From Aureobasidium sp. EXF-3400 (lineage: Eukaryota > Ascomycota > Dothideomycetes > Dothideales > Saccotheciaceae): a stretch of 40,458 nt of DNA. Made by a program: the position numbers and the translations under genes. A model generated the notes under the pieces. The model had not been told where the DNA came from. It worked only from the letters and a program-made list of their open reading frames with translations, and searched no databases. Below, piece after piece: positions 21,394-30,694 of the stretch; the first letter of the stretch is position 1, and each line of letters starts with the position of its first letter. The stretch lies in assembly GCA_024195585.1 (NCBI GenBank), contig SWBL01000405.1, positions 1 through 40,458 of the forward strand, given 5' to 3'.

Positions 21394-23631
21394 CTAATCC
21401 TTGCAGGTCGCATGATAATACTCTTGAGAAAGACGCTCATGCAGCACGTGGAGTTCGGTCCTGTACAGGTGTGGTTCGCGCAGCTGACCAAGAGGAAAGT
21501 GAAACTCCTCAAGTAGCGTAAAAGAGTCGAGTATCCTCCAGACAGCAGTCCATGAACTGTCATCGTAGATCAAAGGACCAGAAGATCCAATACCGTACTC
21601 GCCAGCATAGAGACCGTGCTTCAAAAGAGCTGAAAGAGTCGGAGTGTATCCGATGCGACCTTCTTCCTGAGCACGATCCGCAAAGGTCTTTTGCTGCGAG
21701 GTTGTGACACCGATGTCTTCGGAAGGGATGATGACTAACGGCAGAGGTTGACCATGAGCATCTTGACCAAGCATATCATACGCAACCAGTCGAGGGATGG
21801 CGCTCGAATCGAGTCTGCGAAACTGAACGCGCGAGATAGTTGGCCCTTCAAAAGTACAACAAGTATGGCGTGTATAAGAGCAGATTGGGATGAAAGGGGT
21901 GTAAGCTGGGAGGTGGTGGGCGGCCCTGGGAGTCTTTCCATACTGCAAATAAGTCTTGCTCTCGCACTCTGTCCACGTGTATCGACAATACCCAAAGTCA
22001 CAAATGGGGTGGTTGCCTGAAAAGACAACGAGAAGCCCCGAGCGTCTGCTTTCGCGTCAGTCTACAGGAACATGGTCGGCGATGATTGACACCCACCTCT
22101 CAGCACACTGACGCATGACTTCATTGAAGAAGCGGATCTGACCTTGTTCCATCAGCACAGCGAAATCGCCGTATCCTGCGCGCGGGGTAGGTAGAGCATT
22201 TGAAGAAGACCCTTCACGCGCTTGTTCTGCTTGCACATCACTCGGCGCCTTTGTATCTGCTGTCTCGCCTCGAGGTCCTTCATCTTCGCCATGTTGTTCT
22301 TGGTCGCTTTGTCCATTGTTTTCATCCTGCATATCCCAAATGCCATCCTCCTGCTCTTTTTCCATTGTGGAGACATCTGATCTCAAAGGTCGCTGCCTAG
22401 GCTTCTGAGGACGATCCTCTTGTTGGACTATTCGGTGCATTTGAGTCACCCACTCCCCATCCTCGTCCATGTGTATGCGGTAGGGCAAGAACTCTGGGCG
22501 ATCCAGACTCAACTCGGTCTCGAAGCTGACGTAGAAAGAATCGGGAATGACATGTTCGGGAAGAAAGAGAAACTCGATGTGGCGGGCAGGATCTAGTTGA
22601 TTGCTGAAGACGAATTGGAAGAACAAGAAATCAAAGCTAGACGTTTCATGTTAGCTCATGATGAACGAGGTGGAAATGTGACACTACCGATTGAGAGCAG
22701 TGAAGTAATACCCTCGCTTCTTTCCACGCCTACGAGAGACGACAGTCACTTTAGACAAGCGATCAGACTTCGATCTGACGCGTGGGTCGATCTTGTGTTG
22801 TATGTATACTTGTCGTGTCTGTTTCAGAGGATCGTGGAGCAGCAGCTTGAAGTCGGCGAGACGAGGCTGCAGTCCTACGTAGTCCAAAGTCATTGAAGTC
22901 TGATCGGAGCGAGACATGACCGCTTGATAGATATACTGAGCAGCGTCGTAAGCTGTGTAGTTTGCTGTTCCTGCAGCCGGCTTGAGGAAGTGGGTATACT
23001 CTGTAGTTGTGGGTTTCCAGTGAGGAAATTCTACAAGAGTCCACGGGTTGACATAAACCCCATGACCCTGCGCACAGAGACGGACACGAGCAACGGCTTC
23101 GACTAGGAGAGCGATAGGCATACGGTACGGGGCGTTCGTCTGATTGATGCCATAAGACTTCAGTGGCAGTCGACAGTGCCGATCGACATTCACGCTAAGG
23201 TATCTCCCGTTGTCCTCTTGAGAAGTTGCCGGCTCTAGCTGGTCAAGACCGGATCCTTGACCGTAATTGGGGATGAGCTCAACGAAGGTGGGATCGGCGG
23301 CACATATACCAATGTAGAATGCGACATGCTTGCGTTGGGCGTTGGTTGCGATATAGCACTGATCCACAACAGCACTTTTGACATCGAAGAGAAGGATTGC
23401 GCTCGTGGTGTTCGGCATACGGCTTCCTTGGTCGAGCTTCCAGAGACGGTATGCATAGCTCGACTTGACATCGTAGGAGTGAGTGCAGTCGATGGCGCCG
23501 TCGGCCAGACCAAATTCGAACGAACGCACTACAGATGGAGAGTGAGCTAGAACGGCAAAGACGTCACCTTCAGCGACGGCAGACCGTCCCTTGTAAAGAA
23601 TAGTATCAACAGGCGCTAGAACTTCTGACAT
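21394..23631 (-). CDS. Large orphan protein, multi-exon
   Basis: The preferred model has three exons: 23631-22688, 22636-22113 and 22016-21394 (696 aa). The first intron (51 bp, GTAGTG...CTAAC...TAG) is well supported because it restores the frame. The second (96 bp, GTCAGT donor, CTGAC, TTTTCAG) is inferred. Without it the protein ends at 22057 (507 aa). Exon 1 encodes an ordered domain with no family I can name (RSFEFGLADGAIDCTHSYD, QRKHVAFYIGICAADPTFVE). Exon 2 ends that domain with RHIEFLFLPEHVIPDSFYVSF, then an acidic Gln/Glu-rich linker. Exon 3 opens with a Cys/His-rich stretch (HPICDFGYCRYTWTEC) and continues as a globular domain (GQPLPLVIIPSEDIG, LDSFTLLEEFHFPLGQL). No signal peptide or membrane segment. 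Function unknown. Confidence 0.6.
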
Positions 23632-24017
23632 ATCTGTGAGAGATGGATGTCTATCATACAGCTGTCATCGCGCTCAGCCAGAGCTTGCCATATCCTACAT
23701 GCAAGCGCCATTCATGCAAGGTCCCGCATGGAACATCGTCGCCTTTGCACAATGAGTTTTCACGCAACAATGAGAACTTGGAATCACCGGCTCTTGGTCG
23801 CTTGGCGACAGGAGACAGGCAAATCAGTGAGCATCTTCTGTAAGAGCAGGTGGACACAGCCAAGATTGGATGGGTAGGTAGGTATGTAGCAAATCTCCAA
23901 GCTCAGATGTTTCTATGTGCCCCACAAAAAAGAATCACAAAAAAGAATCACAAAAAAGAACCGTTTCGGCGACACCCGAATCCTCCACATGTCCAACCAC
24001 CAACATGAGAATCTCGT
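23632..24017. other. Promoter of the orphan gene with a short tandem repeat
   Basis: A 386-bp gap between two minus-strand genes. It contains the 13-bp tandem repeat at 23923-23961 and no convincing frame. Confidence 0.4.
23923..23961 (+). repeat. 13-bp tandem repeat, three units
   Basis: CACAAAAAAGAAT is present three times head to tail, the last unit ending in C. It lies just downstream of the minus-strand 24018 gene stop, probably in its 3' region. Confidence 0.9.
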
Positions 24018-24755
24018 TCATCCTAGGCGCAATGTAAAAAGTAGTCCACGACCGCGCACATCCGACCGCTTGAGCAGCATGTCTAGCGCCGCAGTCTGTC
24101 GGCGTCTTCCGTATCTTGCCAGCCTACGTCGGAGCTTCCTGGCCGTTCTGTCCAAGTGATCTGCGCGCTCGCTGTCCACAGGCTTGATCATCTGAGCAGT
24201 ACGTTTGATGGCAAGTACGTGGGCTCGGATTTCAGCTTTTCCGGTGAGAAACTCGGCCTCTCTTTCGACTCCATTGATTTGCTCAAGGTTAAAATCGGTT
24301 GTCCTGACCACTTCTCTATACCTGCTTTCTCTCTGCAGCCACCCTTCTTTGACTCCCGGACCTTCATCGAATGCCTGAATGATGATTCTGCCTCCCGGCT
24401 CAAGCCACTGAGCCCACTTGCGAAGACTGGCGGCCAATGTGGAGGTACCGGTAAGGTCTGGACGATTCAAGCATATAATGCGACCGAATTTGGCGTGCGG
24501 CTGGCGAACTATGGTATCGAGCAGATCATCAGAGCCTTGGTTGAGGTGTATGACTGATTGGCGAAGTTGACAAAGTGGAGCGGAGGTTGAAGCACATGCT
24601 GAAGTGGCATCTTTGGTGAGGTTCACGATGATCTTGTCTGGGAGAATTTGCTTGCAGGCCGAAGCAAAGGGTGACGCTTTGGCTTCAATGATGAGCAAGT
24701 TGGTTGGCTCGAGCTTGGTGTTGACCATGAGATTGGCTGAGTCTTTGCCAATCAT
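24018..24755 (-). CDS. Methyltransferase-fold-like hypothetical protein
   Basis: This single exon encodes 245 aa. A Rossmann-type order can be read: LLIIEAKASPFASACKQIL (beta-helix, near 19-37), then KIIVNLTKDA. A FGRIICLNRPDL strand (near 90-101) and ASLRKWAQWLEPGGRIIIQAF (109-129) follow; the last resembles post-motif III of class I SAM-dependent methyltransferases. The glycine-rich SAM-binding loop is not clear, so catalytic competence is doubtful. The C-terminal 60 residues are highly basic (RTARKLRRRLARYGRRRQ). It lies in the minus-strand run between the orphan and the FHA gene. An alternative is a chance resemblance. Confidence 0.6.
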   Translation of the reverse strand: MIGKDSANLMVNTKLEPTNLLIIEAKASPFASACKQILPDKIIVNLTKDATSACASTSAPLCQLRQSVIHLNQGSDDLLDTIVRQPHAKFGRIICLNRPDLTGTSTLAASLRKWAQWLEPGGRIIIQAFDEGPGVKEGWLQRESRYREVVRTTDFNLEQINGVEREAEFLTGKAEIRAHVLAIKRTAQMIKPVDSERADHLDRTARKLRRRLARYGRRRQTAALDMLLKRSDVRGRGLLFTLRLG

Positions 24756-25016
24756 GCTGATAGGTATAACGAGTGTTTCTTCTGAGATTGTGATATATCC
24801 AACTTCTGATCACGTAGCAGAGCCGAGCGATGATATATTTCTAACCAGAACAATACACCGCCAGCGATCAGCCAAGTCAGCTGTCTCAGTCGCCCACATC
24901 GTGTCAATTCTCCATCCAATAAAATTTACCCGAGAAACAAATATGCAAGCCATTGATATCCCGAAACATGACAGACAAAACTATGCGATCGTGCACACAG
25001 AAAGGCGAAGCGGTCA

Positions 25017-25697
25017 TCAGATTTCTTCAAATTTTGAATCCGATGCAGGTCGACCATGATCCATCGACTTGCGATTGGTATCCCAAGCTGGTCGACACTC
25101 GTCCAAAGCGCATTCAGAGTTTGCACCGGCAGGCCTTTCTGTCAAAGTGTGATATGGCCAGGGTGCAGATTGTGCATACTGTTTGAAGAGGTCTCCGAAT
25201 CTGATTGTGTCTTGGGTGTAGCGGCTGATGTCGAGACGGAAATGATACCGATGGTCTCGACCGAGGAACAGACTAGTGTCGTCCGATAGAGACATAGTGG
25301 ATTGGTGCAAGAGCTCGAAAGACTCGTGGTTGTTTCCTTGAGCACGACTGATCCATGTACCAGTTGTGGAAGTATCGGTAATAAACAGGGCTGCAGTGTC
25401 CAGATCGAAGTGTATACAGAGGTGGAAGCTTGAGATGTCATCTGCGGCCGGAAGCTTGATTTCAGTCGCTCGTGATGCTCCGATGCATACGCAGCTCCGG
25501 AGGGAGAAGGTTGCAAAGGTCAGCTTTGCGACATAAGTAAAACGACGTCTGCTTTTGTGTGGTCGTTCCACCATGACTCTGCTAAGATCTTCAGAGTTAC
25601 AAAGGTGTCGTCTGTTTTGCGGAAGAGCAAGGACATCTTCAGCCTCCAGAGATACGGGAACGATAAGTGCGAATGGATCTGAGCGGCGCGCTGCCAT
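25017..25697 (-). CDS. FHA-domain protein
   Basis: From the Met at 25697 the frame encodes 226 aa in one exon; a Met at 25724 would add nine residues. The FHA core spans about 70-140. CVCIGASRATEIKLP matches the first strand pair, ISSFHLCIHFDLDTAALFI holds the Ser/His signature region, and TDTSTTGTWIS is the conserved D-x-S-x-x-G-T turn. FHA domains bind phosphothreonine peptides. The usual Arg of the GR turn is replaced (GA in CIGAS), which may weaken phosphate binding. A short C-terminal tail without a partner domain follows, so it is an FHA-only protein, unless a further exon exists. Nuclear signalling is an inference. Confidence 0.72.
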   Translation of the reverse strand: MAARRSDPFALIVPVSLEAEDVLALPQNRRHLCNSEDLSRVMVERPHKSRRRFTYVAKLTFATFSLRSCVCIGASRATEIKLPAADDISSFHLCIHFDLDTAALFITDTSTTGTWISRAQGNNHESFELLHQSTMSLSDDTSLFLGRDHRYHFRLDISRYTQDTIRFGDLFKQYAQSAPWPYHTLTERPAGANSECALDECRPAWDTNRKSMDHGRPASDSKFEEI

Positions 25698-25841
25698 TTG
25701 CAAGGGACAAGGTATGAGAAGCACCCGGCTTGGTCGCGCGCCATGACCCTATATATCATGATCCATCACTTCTTGCCCAGACTCAGAAGGAGGCTTGAGA
25801 CGTTGTCTACGACGATACCTGGTCGGGGGCTCACAGGTTCG

Positions 25842-26150
25842 TCAAAGTGCGCTTATGTCTTTTCCTCCACTCGTTAGAAATTCATCCGCCTGTTCATCGA
25901 AGTCTTGCTTTGTCTCAAGTCGTGGGTCTCGAAACACACGTCGAGCATTCCGACTTCGTGATTGCTCGTAGCGATCGGAGGCGAAGAGACGATAATTCAT
26001 AGGCACAAGAACAAATGGAGGTATCTTCGATAACAATTCTGATAGTATCTGCCCCAGCCGAACCTGATTTCCATCGTCCAATTCATAGAGCCATCCTGTC
26101 ATGGATACCCAGCCTTCACCTGCAATAGCTTTGGATGTTCCTCTCAATTT
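25842..26150 (-). CDS. Possible C-terminal exon of the C2H2 zinc-finger gene
   Basis: This frame (102 aa plus stop) has clear coding character: EGWVSMTGWLYELDDG, VRLGQILSELLSKIPPFVLV and a basic/acidic tail. It overlaps the final 110 bp of the zinc-finger ORF in another frame if extended upstream. A 49-bp intron at 26199-26151 (GTCAGA donor, CTGATTC branch, TACAG acceptor) would join it in phase 0 after residue 484 of the zinc-finger protein, giving 586 aa. The donor has an unusual C at position three. Alternatively it is a separate small gene. Confidence 0.45.
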   Translation of the reverse strand, partial: KLRGTSKAIAGEGWVSMTGWLYELDDGNQVRLGQILSELLSKIPPFVLVPMNYRLFASDRYEQSRSRNARRVFRDPRLETKQDFDEQADEFLTSGGKDISAL

Positions 26151-26169
26151 CTGTATCGAATCAGACTTT

Positions 26170-27651
26170 TCACTCCTCTTCGTCAGAGCCGTATCTGACA
26201 TTGTCAACTCTCCACGAGTCGTCATCAGACAGCTCATACTCCGAATCCTCCTCGACTGGTTCCTCTTCAATCTCTCCATGAACCCTCAGCTCCTGGTAGT
26301 CACTGACGATCCCGGTGCCCTGGTATCTCGATCCGTTGTCGCCATCGGAGTCTTCTTCGGCCTCACTGTTGACCTTGGTATTTTTTTGCACAACCCTTCC
26401 AGGAGCCTTCGACTCGTGGCGGTCAATGACAATCGGGCTACCGTGATGTTCAGACTGGTCACCGCCGCCAACCTCCTCTCTAGCCTCGACCATGACCTTG
26501 ATCTGCTCTTGCGCCTTCTTTCCAAGCACCTTCGACTCGTGGTTGTCAGTGAGGTCTCCATTACCGCCAGTCTCTTCTTCAGCTTCAACCTTGATCTTGA
26601 CTCGCTCCTGCATCACTTCCTTCGAAGGTCCCGGTTCTCTTTGGTCGCTAACGATCATGGGACCCAGACTGCTTCCGTCGACCACCTCCTGCTTGATTGT
26701 CAACTTGGGCTCGCTAGAACATGTGTTCTCATGCTGAACAATAGTCTCAAGTGGACCTGTAAAGTGGTCAAGAGCTTCGTTTTGCGATTGGCGAGGCTGG
26801 GGATCTTCGGATGGTTCATACTTGACCTGAACCTCAGTATGCTTGGCGGCGGGTCGTGGAGGTGCGCGAGTGAGAAGGCTTTCTCTAAGGCCGGTTATTA
26901 CTTTGGCAGAACCAAGTGCTTGAGGCGGCTTGGTGTCATCCTGAGGGTGTGGCTTGACTCGTAGCCCAAGCCTGATCTTGGTCTGAGGCTTGGTTGTGGC
27001 TTCAATCGTCTTGGTGGTCTGCCAAGGCAGCGTGCGCGAACGATCACTTGTGCTGCTCAGAGGCTCATGTTTGATCTGGGCCTGTGGAGAATCATGGTTG
27101 ACATTGCTGACGCCAGAAGAAGGGATAGTGGGAACTAGCCAAGGCAGCTTGCGTGGACGACGGTGCAGAGGGAGAGGGGCGGCCTCATCGTCTCCATCAT
27201 CATCGTCTCCTTCACTGTCGTTGTCGATCTTTTTGTTGCGTCTTCTGGGCATACGCTTGTGGACGTCTTCGATGTGGCGGCGGAGATGCGACATCTGTTT
27301 GGTTTTGAAATCGCACAAGTCACAGCAAAAGCTGCCCACACATTTTTTCCAATGCCTCTTGAGATGATACTCGGTCATCTGGTCCTTCTTGCAGTATTTG
27401 CAGATGGTGCATGACGTAATGGAACCTGAAGTAGTGCCATAACCGACGGGTTGACTGAGGATGAGTGTGGTTGGGGATATGTAATTGTCCGATTTCTGTT
27501 GCTTGTTTGCGTGCTGCGCAGTATCTGGGTCTTGGTCGGCCTTGCGTTTCGTGGTGGAAGAGACAACAGAGCTTTGCTTAAGCACAGCGATTTGGCGTTC
27601 AAGCTCTGCAATCTTCTGGTCCGTGGACTTGTCGTTGTCGTGGTCCGCCAT
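26170..27651 (-). CDS. C2H2 zinc-finger protein with SUMO-type motifs
   Basis: Unspliced, it is 493 aa. Residues 11-27 form a short Leu-heptad coiled coil (IAELERQIAVLKQ). Finger 1 is C84-x2-C87-x12-H100-x3-C104 (C2HC) and finger 2 is C110-x2-C113-x12-H126-x4-H131. A basic segment HKRMPRRRNKK follows and can serve as nuclear localisation signal. Then comes an acidic cluster (near 142-155), and a long disordered tail with four psi-K-x-E matches (IKHEP, VKYEP, IKQEV, IKVEA) to the SUMO consensus. Three imperfect 40-residue repeats (KVEAEEETGGNGD, MVEAREEVGGGDQ, VNSEAEEDSDGDN) end it. It is probably a transcription or chromatin factor. The Met at 27651 is the first in frame. It may extend through the 25842-26150 exon. 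Confidence 0.85.
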   Translation of the reverse strand: MADHDNDKSTDQKIAELERQIAVLKQSSVVSSTTKRKADQDPDTAQHANKQQKSDNYISPTTLILSQPVGYGTTSGSITSCTICKYCKKDQMTEYHLKRHWKKCVGSFCCDLCDFKTKQMSHLRRHIEDVHKRMPRRRNKKIDNDSEGDDDDGDDEAAPLPLHRRPRKLPWLVPTIPSSGVSNVNHDSPQAQIKHEPLSSTSDRSRTLPWQTTKTIEATTKPQTKIRLGLRVKPHPQDDTKPPQALGSAKVITGLRESLLTRAPPRPAAKHTEVQVKYEPSEDPQPRQSQNEALDHFTGPLETIVQHENTCSSEPKLTIKQEVVDGSSLGPMIVSDQREPGPSKEVMQERVKIKVEAEEETGGNGDLTDNHESKVLGKKAQEQIKVMVEAREEVGGGDQSEHHGSPIVIDRHESKAPGRVVQKNTKVNSEAEEDSDGDNGSRYQGTGIVSDYQELRVHGEIEEEPVEEDSEYELSDDDSWRVDNVRYGSDEEE

Positions 27652-28151
27652 TGTGCCAACAGATCGGATTAAGGGGAGTGGATGAATGACGGAGCAAGAC
27701 GCGGTATGGCCAGGCTAGAGAGCCAAGAGAAACGCTGCAAGCTGAGGTAATTCGAGATAGTGCAGAGAACGGTAAAGAATTAGAGGTGGATGGAAAGAAG
27801 GAAGAAGGTAGTGCGGAAGTAGGCAGAACAGATATGCCAGTTTCAAGTCAACTGGGTACCAATGCACGAGGGAGTTGGAAGAGTGAAAGTGTTGTAGTCC
27901 TTTGTATGACACTTTCACAAAACAACAAATTTTTAGACGTTTGGAAACAGAGGGAAGATGTTGATTTTTGCTATCATGATTTTGGGGACATGCAACACGG
28001 AATTTCTGGAACCGACTGATCAAAGGAAAGCAAAACCATGAAAAGAAAGAAGACCAAAGAAAACGCCAGATGTGACTAAGAAACTGCTTAAACCACGGAC
28101 CTTGAAAGATTCGATAAACACCCAAACGCCAACACCAAAGAACGTTAACAC
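27652..28151. other. Promoter of the zinc-finger gene, no gene seen
   Basis: A 146-codon minus-strand frame covers most of this interval, but its Phe/Leu/Trp-rich translation reads as a chance frame in T-rich leader DNA. I do not call it. Confidence 0.4.
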
Positions 28152-29444
28152 TCATAGGTTGTTCCAGACCCGAGAAGTCTCCGTAAGCTCAGGATAGAGT
28201 ATTCCAAGAGAACTCGACCGGTAGCGGGGTCCTGCTCGCTCAGGCTGACGGCGTCTTTCCTGAGTGTCCGCGCGGCCACTTGTGATGCCACCTAATCCTC
28301 TATCGTCGTTGTCCGAACTGCTTCCCTCTCTTTTCACGTGCTCCGATGCACTATATCCAGACAATTGTTCCTCGAACTCAGTCTCTGCGCACTGATCGAC
28401 GAATGCACTGCATTGGTGAACCATCTTCGTAAGGCAGTTGATTGACTCTTCAAGCATGCCATTTGCTGCTAATTGAAGGGCTCTGTTGCCGTCTTTGATG
28501 ATGAGAGTGGACACATAACCTCTGGCTTCCAACCTTGCTCGCGACATGAAGAGCGGGCTTGTAGCATTGATCTCTCCTGTAGGTACCGAGGTCTCGGAAG
28601 CGAGGCTAGTGTTCGTACCGCGGCCACTGGCCGTGGTGGTGGAACCTTGATGGGATGCAGAGTGGCCTGAGTTGGTGCCTGCGTTGAGTGAAGCCGAGCG
28701 CCGAGGACTCTCGAGGGAGTAAGTCATACGAGGAGCGGACTGTGGGCGAGTAGCGGCGGGCAACCAATCTCGAGGGTGCGACTGACGAGGACCAGTGGCT
28801 GCTGGAGAAGAGGCAGGAACGTGGACTGATGCCGTCATAGCTGCCTGAGGTGGAGGGCGACGTCTAGCCGCTGGATGAAGATCAAATTGCAGAAGATCTT
28901 GGTGGAATGACTGGCTTGCGCGGGAATCACTGGCCCGGCGCTGCTGAGGCGGCTGAATGAGATTGTTCAGTGAATTGATGGCCATCACCTGAGGCTGTCT
29001 GAAAGGATTTCTTGACCGAGACGGACGTTGAGGTTGCTACTTGAATGTCAGAGAAGTTCACGGCTCTTATCATTACTCAATTACACGTACATTCAGTTCG
29101 CGCAACCTAGGGAGATTCTTGGAGAAGATTTTGACCAGATCACTCTTGACCTTGTACTTTGCATACGAGATGTCGTATTGCGATAGGATCTGTCTCAACA
29201 TGGGAATAGTTACAGATCTCTGGTTGGGGTCAAAATCATCCTCGAGGAAGTCTTTGTTGTTGCAATTAGCAGCCTCACGACGTAAGGCGTATGCCTTCTC
29301 CAGCTCGACAAGCATGACGGTTTTTTTGGTTCCCGCATCCAGTATTGTTCCGAAGTCGCTTGCAAGCAGGGCTGCCACCTGGCTTGCATTGAGATGCTTG
29401 TCATGGTCGTAGCCAAAATCTGGGGGTGTGAGCGAGGTGGACAT
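28152..29444 (-). CDS. HeH/SAP-like domain protein
   Basis: Two exons (29444-29091 and 29036-28152) with a 54-bp intron (GTACGT, CTGAC, TAG), phase 0, give 412 aa. Residues near 78-115 (DFLEDDFDPNQRSVTIPMLR, QILSQYDISYAKYK, VKSDLVKIF) match the helix-extension-helix fold of fungal Heh1/Src1/Man1 proteins, which bind DNA at the nuclear periphery. Unlike those, no membrane segment is visible in the rest, which is disordered (Ser/Thr/Pro/Gln-rich, 120-255), then a helical block (STLIIKDGNRALQLAANGML) and a Ser/Asp/Arg tail. The N-terminal 70 residues (SLTPPDFGYDHDKHLNASQV) form another helical unit. Start at 29444 is chosen over 29486 because family members begin near this point. Divergent from the coiled-coil gene. 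Confidence 0.8.
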
Positions 29445-29810
29445 GGTGAAGGGACGAGAAGTAAGGGATATGCTCAGCAAGGACAATTTGCTGTCGTCAA
29501 CGTGTTTCTTATATAGTATCCATGGCGGCGGACCAGCTTTTCAGATTTTCTCGATCTGAACATTATTTGCGACTTTGCAACAAGCATTGGGTCTCGACAT
29601 ATCACCATTACAGTCGGGTCTTAGGAGTTCGAAGAAACAGCGAGGTTGAGACAAGACAAGCACGGGCCAGCCGACCGTGTCTCGACATCGGGTTTCTCGA
29701 TTCTCAAGAAGCGCAAAGTGCGACAAACACACCTTAGTTTTCACATCAGCTCACGATGCACGAGATGGCGTCTTGTCTTGTTCTTCGCTGTGTTGACAGT
29801 GGCTCTAGCA
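29445..29810. promoter_or_regulatory. Bidirectional promoter: HeH protein and coiled-coil protein
   Basis: These 366 bp separate divergent starts. A TTATATAGTA box at about 29510-29519 (minus strand TACTATATAA) lies some 70 bp upstream of the HeH ATG. Confidence 0.4.
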
Positions 29811-30500
29811 ATGGCGCAATCCCCAGATGCTTCTGATTCGTTGCTCGAAGATTACGAGAAGAGGCTCCAAGAGCTGCAGGATGACCTTGAGAAGAGCCGA
29901 GCTGCGAATACGGAGCTGAGAAGACAAATTGCTGACCAAAAGCGAGAGATTTACGGTCTGCAGTATGAAGTACAGCAGCTCGATGAGATACGCCATTCGG
30001 CCGAGGCCGAGAGAGACACGTCTAGAAGAGCTCAAGAACGATTGCGACAGCAAGTGCAACTCCTCCAGCAGCAATTTATCCGCCCCGAAACTAGCCCCGT
30101 CCTGACCGCTGATCACCGCTCCACACGCCACGACCATACGTTCCCCGAGACCAGCCATGTCGCAAGCGTTCCATACTGGTTGAGAAAGAGCATGGTCACA
30201 AAATGCGAGGACGAAGTCCTAGGGGAAAGAGAAACACTACATCCGCAGAGGAACAAGCGTCCTGTCAACGACGAATATGGAAAGGAGCAATCAAGAGATC
30301 ACTACTCTCCCCCAGGAAACACTTGCGCACCAAGCTCGGCATCAGGACAACATGTACTAGTACCACACATGGCGAGATTGGTCGAAATACCATTGGCTTT
30401 CGACACAGAAGACGTTCTATCGAAACTTCATAACAGCAGACGCGCGCATGAACTGTCTCGCAAGCAACCGGCGGCTGGCAGAAGAACGGCAGGGCCCTAA
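29811..30500 (+). CDS. Coiled-coil hypothetical protein
   Basis: From the ATG at 29811 the frame encodes 229 aa to TAA at 30498-30500. Residues 12-95 have clear heptad character with Leu at a/d positions (LLEDYEKRLQELQDDLEKSR, IYGLQYEVQQLDEIRH, ERLRQQVQLLQQQFI). The rest is a disordered Arg/His/Pro/Ser-rich tail (NKRPVNDEYGKEQSRDH, HSRKQPAAGRR-like). An upstream in-frame Met at 29646 would add a hydrophobic stretch (RLVLFFAVLTVALA) that could act as signal anchor, but it lies in promoter-like DNA, so I prefer 29811. It sits 195 bp ahead of the RING gene on the same strand. It may be a separate gene, or the first exons of one gene, but the frames differ. Confidence 0.6.
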   Translation: MAQSPDASDSLLEDYEKRLQELQDDLEKSRAANTELRRQIADQKREIYGLQYEVQQLDEIRHSAEAERDTSRRAQERLRQQVQLLQQQFIRPETSPVLTADHRSTRHDHTFPETSHVASVPYWLRKSMVTKCEDEVLGERETLHPQRNKRPVNDEYGKEQSRDHYSPPGNTCAPSSASGQHVLVPHMARLVEIPLAFDTEDVLSKLHNSRRAHELSRKQPAAGRRTAGP

Positions 30501-30694
30501 ACCGACACTCTCGGCTTGGTCTCCGGTACTCACATACTGATCGAGATGGTCTTGCAAACATGAGGACCGGGAACTCACGTTCCTGCTGTCTTTCTGGCTG
30601 TCTTTTACTTGTAATACCATGGCTCTATCAGTGCCATCACAACATCAAAACCCATCATGAGGACTGGTATAGATTTGCACCATCTTTCGACGCA

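Noticed and set aside
27715..28155. 146-codon minus-strand frame upstream of the zinc-finger gene
   Set aside because: Phe/Trp/Leu-rich translation of promoter-like DNA, no domain or splice support.
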